Below are positions 5,883 to 9,540 of a stretch of DNA of 9,540 nt, in pieces. The notes under the pieces are model-generated. The model saw nothing but the letters and a program-made list of their open reading frames with translations, did no database searches and was not told the DNA's origin. Source of the stretch: DATIJJ01 sp039936115 (GTDB taxonomy: Bacteria > Pseudomonadota > Gammaproteobacteria > DSM-16500); the NCBI GenBank assembly GCA_039936115.1, contig JBDTIZ010000040.1:1-9540 (forward strand), written 5' to 3'. Position 1 is the stretch's first letter; the number at the start of each line of letters is the position of its first letter. The translations under genes and the position numbers were made by a program.

Positions 5883-6452
5883 TTATTCTTTCACTCTCGA
5901 AACATACTCACCAATCCGAGTATCCACCTTAACTAGCTCACCTTCCGCAACAAACAAAGGCACACGCACAACCGCACCGGTTTCAAGTTTTGCAGGCTTG
6001 CCGCCGCCGCCCGAAGTATCGCCGCGCACACCTGGATCTGTTTCAACGATTTTCAACGTCACAAAATTAGGCGCGGTCACACCTAAAGGAAGACCATTCC
6101 AAAGCATTAACATACAATCGGATTGCTCTTTCAACCAAAGCTTAGTATCAGCAACGCCCGCTTCATTCATCACATATTGCTCATACGATGACTTACACAT
6201 GAAATGCCATTCATTGCCGTCGGTATAAAGGAATTGCGCATCAATTTCAGCAACATCCGCCGCTTCCAAGGTATCGCCAGATTTATAAGTTCGCTCAACA
6301 ACACGTCCTGACTTTAAATTCCGAGTTTTAATTCGGTTAAATGCCTGGCCTTTGCCCGGCTTTACAAATTCATTTTCTAGAATGACGCAAGGATCATTAT
6401 CGATCACCACTTTCATGCCGCCGCGAATTTCACTTGTTGTGTAAACACCCAT
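5883..6452 (-). CDS. efp: Translation elongation factor P
   Basis: EF-P binds between the ribosomal P and E sites and speeds peptide-bond formation at polyproline stretches. The protein has 189 residues, about the length of E. coli EF-P. The start MGVYTTSEIRGG is chosen at 6452, not at an upstream in-frame start at 6479, because it aligns with the family N-terminus and has AGGAGA (6464-6459) six bases upstream. The modification loop EFVKPGKGQAF places the target lysine at residue 34, exactly as in enterobacteria, so beta-lysylation by the neighbouring EpmA and EpmB is expected. Later domains end in the typical VDTRIGEYVSRVKE. It is the promoter-proximal gene of a probable efp-epmA unit and is divergent from epmB. 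Confidence 0.97.
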   Translation of the reverse strand: MGVYTTSEIRGGMKVVIDNDPCVILENEFVKPGKGQAFNRIKTRNLKSGRVVERTYKSGDTLEAADVAEIDAQFLYTDGNEWHFMCKSSYEQYVMNEAGVADTKLWLKEQSDCMLMLWNGLPLGVTAPNFVTLKIVETDPGVRGDTSGGGGKPAKLETGAVVRVPLFVAEGELVKVDTRIGEYVSRVKE

Positions 6453-6520
6453 TTTTGGTCTCCTATGCAGATTTCGCATATAATACCCGCTTGTTTAAAA
6501 TATGCAAAAGACCAAATACG
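6453..6520. promoter_or_regulatory. Overlapping divergent promoters of efp and epmB
   Basis: The 68-bp gap holds a perfect TATAAT on the plus strand (6479-6484) and TATTAT on the minus strand (6485-6480), which occupy the same bases. For efp, TTGCAT (6507-6502) lies 16 bp upstream as a -35. For epmB, the best -35 is TTGGTC at 6455-6460 with an 18-bp spacer, overlapping the efp ribosome site. Polymerase can probably use only one direction at a time, which would tie expression of the modification enzyme to that of its target. Confidence 0.6.
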
Positions 6521-7543
6521 ATGAATGTGGTAGAAACCGATAAAAAATCCGCTTGGCAAACAGCTTTAGTCAATGCCATCACGGATCCAAAAGAATTATT
6601 AAACTTACTTCAACTCGATCCGGGATTATTAGACCAAGCAAGACGTGCAGCGGCCTTATTTCCACTTAAAGTCCCTAGAAGCTTTCTTGCACGGATGCAG
6701 CGCAACAATCTAAATGATCCGCTCTTGCGTCAAGTATTGCCGCTAGGCGCTGAATTAGACGAAGTCGCGGGCTATCATGCTGATCCTCTGCAAGAGACTG
6801 AGGCCAATCCTATCCCAGGATTGCTGCACAAATACCATGGACGAGTCTTGTTAACACTCGTTGGTACCTGCGGAATTAATTGTCGGTATTGTTTTCGCCG
6901 CGAATTTCCTTATGAAAAAAATAACCCCGGCACCCAAGGCTGGAACAAAGTATTGGAATATATCGCGCAAAATGAAACGATCAGCGAAGTTATTTTAAGC
7001 GGCGGCGATCCTCTGGTTGTCAGTGATTCGACCCTAAGACAGTTTACCGACAAGCTCGCCGCCATCCAGCATGTGAAGCGTTTACGGATTCATAGCCGTA
7101 TGCCTGTCGTTTTACCAGAACGGATTACAGAAGATTTGATTGACTGGTTAAGTGCGGTCCGATTTAAAACTGTTTTAGTCACGCACTGTAATCACGCTCA
7201 GGAAATCAATTCTGACGTTGTGACTGTCATGCAGAAATTAGCGCAAGCTGGTGTAGTTTTATTGAATCAAACAGTCTTGCTCAAAGGCGTTAATGACAAT
7301 GTAGAGACATTGATTGACCTCAGTGAAGCACTGTTTGCAACGGGTATCCAACCCTATTATTTGCATGTATTAGACAAAGTAAAAGGCGCTGCCCATTTTG
7401 ATCTTGATCGTAATATAGCCAAGAAGATCCACTGGGATATGACTCAGCGTTTATCAGGGTATCTGGTGCCTAGATTAGTCTGTGAACAACCTGGCGCGCC
7501 GGCAAAATTGACGCTAGAGAGCTTGGAATTGTGCACAGACTAA
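6521..7543 (+). CDS. epmB: EF-P lysine 2,3-aminomutase EpmB
   Basis: A radical-SAM, PLP-dependent enzyme (YjeK) that converts L-alpha-lysine to (R)-beta-lysine for EpmA. It has 340 residues, typical of the family. The iron-sulfur motif CGINCRYC provides Cys117, Cys121 and Cys124, followed by FRREFPYEKN. SGGDPL (160-165) is the conserved S-adenosylmethionine-contacting GGDP region. Lys329, in PGAPAK near the C-terminus, is the likely PLP-binding lysine. The ATG at 6521 is preferred to an upstream in-frame ATG at 6434, because the latter lies inside efp on the other strand and would add 29 residues unlike the family. The domain is complete. EpmC, the EF-P hydroxylase, is not in the window. Confidence 0.96.
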   Translation: MNVVETDKKSAWQTALVNAITDPKELLNLLQLDPGLLDQARRAAALFPLKVPRSFLARMQRNNLNDPLLRQVLPLGAELDEVAGYHADPLQETEANPIPGLLHKYHGRVLLTLVGTCGINCRYCFRREFPYEKNNPGTQGWNKVLEYIAQNETISEVILSGGDPLVVSDSTLRQFTDKLAAIQHVKRLRIHSRMPVVLPERITEDLIDWLSAVRFKTVLVTHCNHAQEINSDVVTVMQKLAQAGVVLLNQTVLLKGVNDNVETLIDLSEALFATGIQPYYLHVLDKVKGAAHFDLDRNIAKKIHWDMTQRLSGYLVPRLVCEQPGAPAKLTLESLELCTD

Positions 7544-7560
7544 TTCGAGTACAGTTTTTT

Positions 7561-7737
7561 TGTGGATAGAGTTTGTTGCTGGATTTGTTTTTTGCAGGTC
7601 AATTATAACTTATTGATTTTAAATAAATTAAATAGAAATATTTTCACATAAGAGAGCACAGTAAAAAATCCATTACATGTATGCCCCCAGGTTGTAAGAG
7701 AGTTAATCACAATGTTATCCACAGAAATTGTGGATAA
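7561..7737. other. DnaA-box cluster with AT-rich stretch, possible origin or DnaA-binding site
   Basis: Two perfect DnaA boxes form an inverted pair: TTATCCACA (7715-7723) and TGTGGATAA (7729-7737), five bases apart. A third, TGTGGATAG (7561-7569), has one mismatch. Between them, about 7600-7665 is very AT-rich and could serve as an unwinding element. This resembles a small oriC, but dnaA, dnaN, gidA or rpmH are not in the window, and the pair alone could be a DnaA-titrating or regulatory site. The rest of 7544-7868 holds a short T-run after epmB and the ankyrin relic. Confidence 0.45.
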
Positions 7738-7868
7738 GTTGATGTTGTTGCGAAATGATTTCCCTGCAGAATAAGATGTTCAATACGCTTTATATCACCT
7801 ACAGAAGCTGCACCTCGCATTGCTCCGATAACGAAATCTCTTTTCTTCTTAATATCTGTTTTTTTCTA
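7707..7868 (-). pseudogene. In-frame relic of an ankyrin repeat after the ankyrin gene
   Basis: Directly after the TAA stop of the ankyrin gene comes a TAG, and the same frame then stays open for about 50 codons to a TGA at 7707. It contains FVIGAMRGAASVGDIKRIEH then LILQG (7833-7761), which matches the A-x-x-GAA-x-x-G-x-x-x-x-x-x-L pattern of the repeats in the gene itself. This looks like the former continuation of the ankyrin protein, or part of a decayed neighbour. The last codons run through the DnaA-box pair. Confidence 0.55.
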
Positions 7869-8426
7869 TTAGCTTATCAACATCCGCATATTTTTTTCTA
7901 GTTCAATTCCTTGTGCAACCCACCTGTTGATGTCGCTACTGGGCAGAACAGATTTTTCTTCTGATGCTACAAAAAGCGTTAAGCAATTTCCTAGTGCCGC
8001 ACTCGTTTCTATAAGACGAGGATTAAAATATTTCCCCAGTTCTTTTAGAGTTGTGACCAAGTTTACGTGCCCCCTTCTAGCAGCACCTTGAAGCGCAGCT
8101 CCATGCTCTGCGCCTGCCTTAAATAATAACTTAACTAAATCGGGATGATTTCCATACGCAGCGCCATAAAGCGCTGCATTGATACATGCATTAAATTCAT
8201 TAATTAGCAAAAAAACAGCTTCTTGTTTATTTTGAGCAGCCAATACTCCACAAGGTGTAACGCCTGCCAGACCGACAATATCGACACAATAGTGCTCTGC
8301 GGCAAACTTTCTTAATTTTTCTCTGCCTCCTTTTTCTGCCAGCTCACAAACGACGTGAGCAAGGTTTTGGCAGTCTGACAAGCGTCGTTGTTTTTGGAGA
8401 AAAGCTGGCTTTTTTGGACTAAACAT
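7869..8426 (-). CDS. Small ankyrin-repeat protein
   Basis: A 185-residue protein with ankyrin-like repeats, a fold for protein-protein contacts common among effectors of Legionella, Coxiella and relatives. The clearest repeats are NAALYGAAYGNHPDLVKLLF (83-102) and GAALQGAARRGHVNLVTTLK (109-128). A weaker one lies near 55-77 (GVTPCGVLAAQNKQEAVFLL), and a partial one begins at about 139. No signal peptide or membrane segment is seen. The C-terminus ends soon after, at two adjacent stop codons beyond which ankyrin-like sequence continues in frame, so the protein may be truncated. The ATG at 8424-8426 has no good ribosome site. It lies 79 bp after the 8506-8877 gene on the same strand and may be cotranscribed with it. 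No PmrA-like box is seen. Target and function are unknown. Confidence 0.75.
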   Translation of the reverse strand: MFSPKKPAFLQKQRRLSDCQNLAHVVCELAEKGGREKLRKFAAEHYCVDIVGLAGVTPCGVLAAQNKQEAVFLLINEFNACINAALYGAAYGNHPDLVKLLFKAGAEHGAALQGAARRGHVNLVTTLKELGKYFNPRLIETSAALGNCLTLFVASEEKSVLPSSDINRWVAQGIELEKNMRMLIS

Positions 8427-8505
8427 GGCTATTTATTGCTAGGATTTGGTTGGTTATAAACCTTCTTATTTGTTGAATTTTGTGTCAACCTGATTCGCAA
8501 ATGGG

Positions 8506-8877
8506 TTAAGCCCGCGCTTTGCGTGCAATCAGCCAATGTGGGATAAATATAATGGCATTCACTAAAAGCACAATTAAGGCAACCACCAAACCTTGAACTC
8601 CATCTCTTCGTTCATTTTGCAAAGCTATTGAATAACCCGCTTCACGCATTTTTGTGATTTGATCATCGTTTTTGCCAATACATTTTTTAGTTTTATCAAA
8701 TGCGTTACAAAAATCATCATTAGTCTGAAATTGTGTATATTGATAGGAAACTAAAGTAAAGGAAGGATTGATGATTCTGATGATATCATAGGTGCCTTTT
8801 CCTAACGTAATCGCAAAACAAATGATTACCACAAAACAAACAGCGAGGCTGTAGATTTCTAAAACGCTTTTTTTCAT
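8506..8877 (-). CDS. Small two-helix membrane protein of unknown function
   Basis: A 123-residue protein starting MKKSVLEIYSLAVCF. Transmembrane helices are predicted at about residues 9-27 and 94-114, with a polar loop of about 65 residues between them containing two cysteines (57 and 66) that could form a disulfide if the loop is periplasmic. The C-terminus is basic (ARKARA), which fits a cytoplasmic end by the positive-inside rule. I chose the ATG at 8877 over an in-frame TTG at 8889 because GGAG sits six bases before the ATG. I do not recognise a named family with confidence. The upstream spacer (8878-9060) shows no convincing promoter. Confidence 0.75.
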   Translation of the reverse strand: MKKSVLEIYSLAVCFVVIICFAITLGKGTYDIIRIINPSFTLVSYQYTQFQTNDDFCNAFDKTKKCIGKNDDQITKMREAGYSIALQNERRDGVQGLVVALIVLLVNAIIFIPHWLIARKARA

Positions 8878-9060
8878 ATAAGACTCCAAACCAGCTTAAG
8901 ATAGGGACAATTTTAAAAAAATAACTCCATTCAAGCCGATAATATAGTTAAGAGCAATAATTAGTCTACCTAATTAGCGGCAATCAGCGCTAAGTTTTGC
9001 TAGAAAATAATCCAAAGACCGATTAAACTCAGTGTTCAGGCTTAGGCAAAAAGAATAATT
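8878..9060. other. Spacer with weak hairpin, no supported gene
   Basis: This AT-rich spacer lies between two divergent units. TTAGCG (8974-8979) and CGCTAA (8988-8993) form a 6-bp stem with an 8-nt loop. TTGCTA at 8997-9002 followed after 18 bp by GATTAA is a poor promoter candidate for the leader ORF at 9061. I see no ORF of note. Confidence 0.4.
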
Positions 9061-9186
9061 ATGAATACTACATCACCACAATGCAGTCTCCGCAGAACGC
9101 AAAACCTTGCGTTAGGCCGTGCTGTATCTTGTATTTCCTCTCAAATTATCCACGTCGTCATAATTAGCGTTAGTCGCCTGTCTTAG
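9061..9186 (+). CDS. Putative Ile/Val-rich leader peptide of an attenuator
   Basis: A 41-codon ORF upstream of the MFS gene. Codons 29-37 read IIHVVIISV, with seven Ile or Val codons out of nine, followed by SRLS and a stop at 9184-9186. This resembles the E. coli ilvG leader peptide, whose run of Ile, Val and Leu codons senses charged branched-chain tRNAs. The stop codon lies inside one strand of an alternative RNA helix (9176-9186), as expected for ribosome-coupled attenuation. The ribosome site is weak (AAAAAGA at about 9049-9055). It could instead be a chance ORF; conservation is untested. Confidence 0.5.
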   Translation: MNTTSPQCSLRRTQNLALGRAVSCISSQIIHVVIISVSRLS

Positions 9187-9239
9187 TGGCCGCTTCGAAT
9201 CGTGCGCTAGGACAGGCTGATTCCTAACGCACGATTCGA
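9096..9239 (+). promoter_or_regulatory. Candidate transcription attenuator with mutually exclusive hairpins
   Basis: Four possible helices are visible. P1: 9096-9102 with 9107-9113 (7 bp, 4-nt loop). P2: 9176-9186 with 9207-9217 (11 bp, one G-U). P3: 9195-9212 with 9222-9239 (17 of 18 paired, 9-nt loop). P4: 9108-9116 with 9223-9231 (9 bp perfect). P2 and P3 share 9207-9212, so they exclude each other; P4 also excludes P1 and P3. P2 would act as antiterminator and P3 as terminator or blocking hairpin. P3 is followed by TAAATATTTCT, not a clean U-run, so termination would be weak or the control may act on translation of the gene 63 bp downstream. Confidence 0.5.
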
Positions 9240-9302
9240 TAAATATTTCTGGCAGCTTAATAACATGCTGTTAATCCAATCAGTCAAATAGAGTTAATTA
9301 TT

Positions 9303-9540
9303 ATGATAAATACGACAATACAGTCAAAAAAACGATTTGGCGGCTATCCGGCTTTAGTGATCAGTCTGTGTGCGTTTTTTCTTTTTTATAAATACGTTTT
9401 GCAAATCTATCCTAGCGTTATTACCAAGCAACTAATGGAAGAATGGCAATTAACGGGGGCTGGCCTCGGCAATCTTGCAGCGACATTTTATTATTCTTTA
9501 ATGATTACTCAAATATTTGTGGGTGTGATCTTAGATAAAT
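9303..9540 (+). CDS. Major facilitator superfamily transporter, N-terminal part (cut by window edge)
   Basis: The first 79 codons of an inner-membrane transporter; the gene continues past the window end. Helix 1 spans about residues 15-35 (LVISLCAFFLFYKYVLQ), followed by IYPSVITKQLMEEW, and helix 2 spans about 52-76 (GLGNLAATFYYSLM then ITQIFVGV). ILDK at 76-79 begins the loop 2-3 motif (G-x-x-x-D-R/K) that marks the superfamily. The LQ-x-x-PSV-x-x-x-LM and LGNLAATFYYS wording is typical of MFS proteins abundant in Legionella, Coxiella and Francisella, which include the Pht amino-acid transporters. The substrate cannot be read from this part. The leader upstream hints at a branched-chain amino acid. 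AGAG (9290-9293), nine bases before the ATG, is the probable ribosome site. Confidence 0.85.
   Translation, partial: MINTTIQSKKRFGGYPALVISLCAFFLFYKYVLQIYPSVITKQLMEEWQLTGAGLGNLAATFYYSLMITQIFVGVILDK

Noticed and set aside
5746..6228. 160-codon plus-strand ORF
   Set aside because: It runs through the inverted repeat and antisense to efp, which is a certain gene; no domain is visible.
6434..6520. Upstream ATG extending EpmB by 29 residues
   Set aside because: It lies within efp and upstream of the likely promoter, and the extra residues do not match the family N-terminus.
8483..8488. Perfect minus-strand TTGACA as -35 of the ankyrin gene
   Set aside because: No -10 element is found 16-18 bp downstream; the nearest TATA-like bases are about 22-24 bp away.
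8895..8900. CTTAAG upstream of the small membrane protein as a PmrA box
   Set aside because: It is a single half-site with no partner at the required distance on either strand.
9111..9117. GTTAGGC as part of an integron attC site
   Set aside because: The matching RYYYAAC partner with correct spacing is missing, and the bases are explained by the candidate leader helices.
9146..9154. TTATCCACG as another DnaA box
   Set aside because: It has one mismatch, is isolated, and lies in the leader ORF far from the cluster at 7561-7737.

Overview
The window looks like a chromosomal piece of a host-associated gammaproteobacterium, probably of the order Legionellales (Coxiellaceae- or Legionella-like). 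This is inference. It rests on ordinary gammaproteobacterial housekeeping genes (uvrD, engB, efp, epmA, epmB) interleaved with a putative F-box membrane protein, an ankyrin-repeat gene, two direct-repeat sites resembling the PmrA boxes of Legionella and Coxiella effector genes, many short palindromic repeats, and an MFS transporter of a type common in these intracellular bacteria. No species can be named from the sequence alone.

Layout. 1-246 (-) is the 5' end of uvrD, divergent from engB (283-882, +). 883-1133 holds a palindromic repeat and a PmrA-like box. 1134-2351 (+) encodes an unrecognised 405-residue protein with an F-box-like segment, a Cys-rich stretch and two hydrophobic segments. 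2352-2601 holds an inverted copy of the same repeat and a second PmrA-like box. 2602-4464 (+) encodes a 620-residue FAD-dependent oxidase of the aldonolactone-oxidase type with an added, Glu-rich C-terminus. 4465-4776 is an island of short GC-rich repeats in two facing arrays. 4777-7543 holds the elongation factor P system: epmA and efp on the minus strand and epmB divergent on the plus strand. These make EF-P and attach beta-lysine to its Lys34 (EpmB makes beta-lysine, EpmA ligates it), which relieves ribosome stalling at polyproline. A 31-bp perfect inverted repeat sits between efp and epmA, almost touching the epmA start.

7544-7868 is intergenic. It carries a perfect inverted pair of DnaA boxes, a third near-perfect box and an AT-rich stretch, overlapping an in-frame relic of an ankyrin repeat. 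7869-8426 (-) is a small ankyrin-repeat gene ending in two consecutive stop codons, and 8506-8877 (-) is a small two-helix membrane protein.

The last part (9061-9540, +) is the most striking: a 41-codon leader ORF with seven Ile/Val codons among nine near its end, overlapping mutually exclusive hairpins, lies in front of an MFS transporter that runs off the window. It resembles an ilv-type attenuator, but in front of a transporter instead of a biosynthetic operon. The two most interesting ideas are this candidate branched-chain-amino-acid attenuator and the F-box/FAD-oxidase pair under matching PmrA-like sites, which may be secreted effectors.
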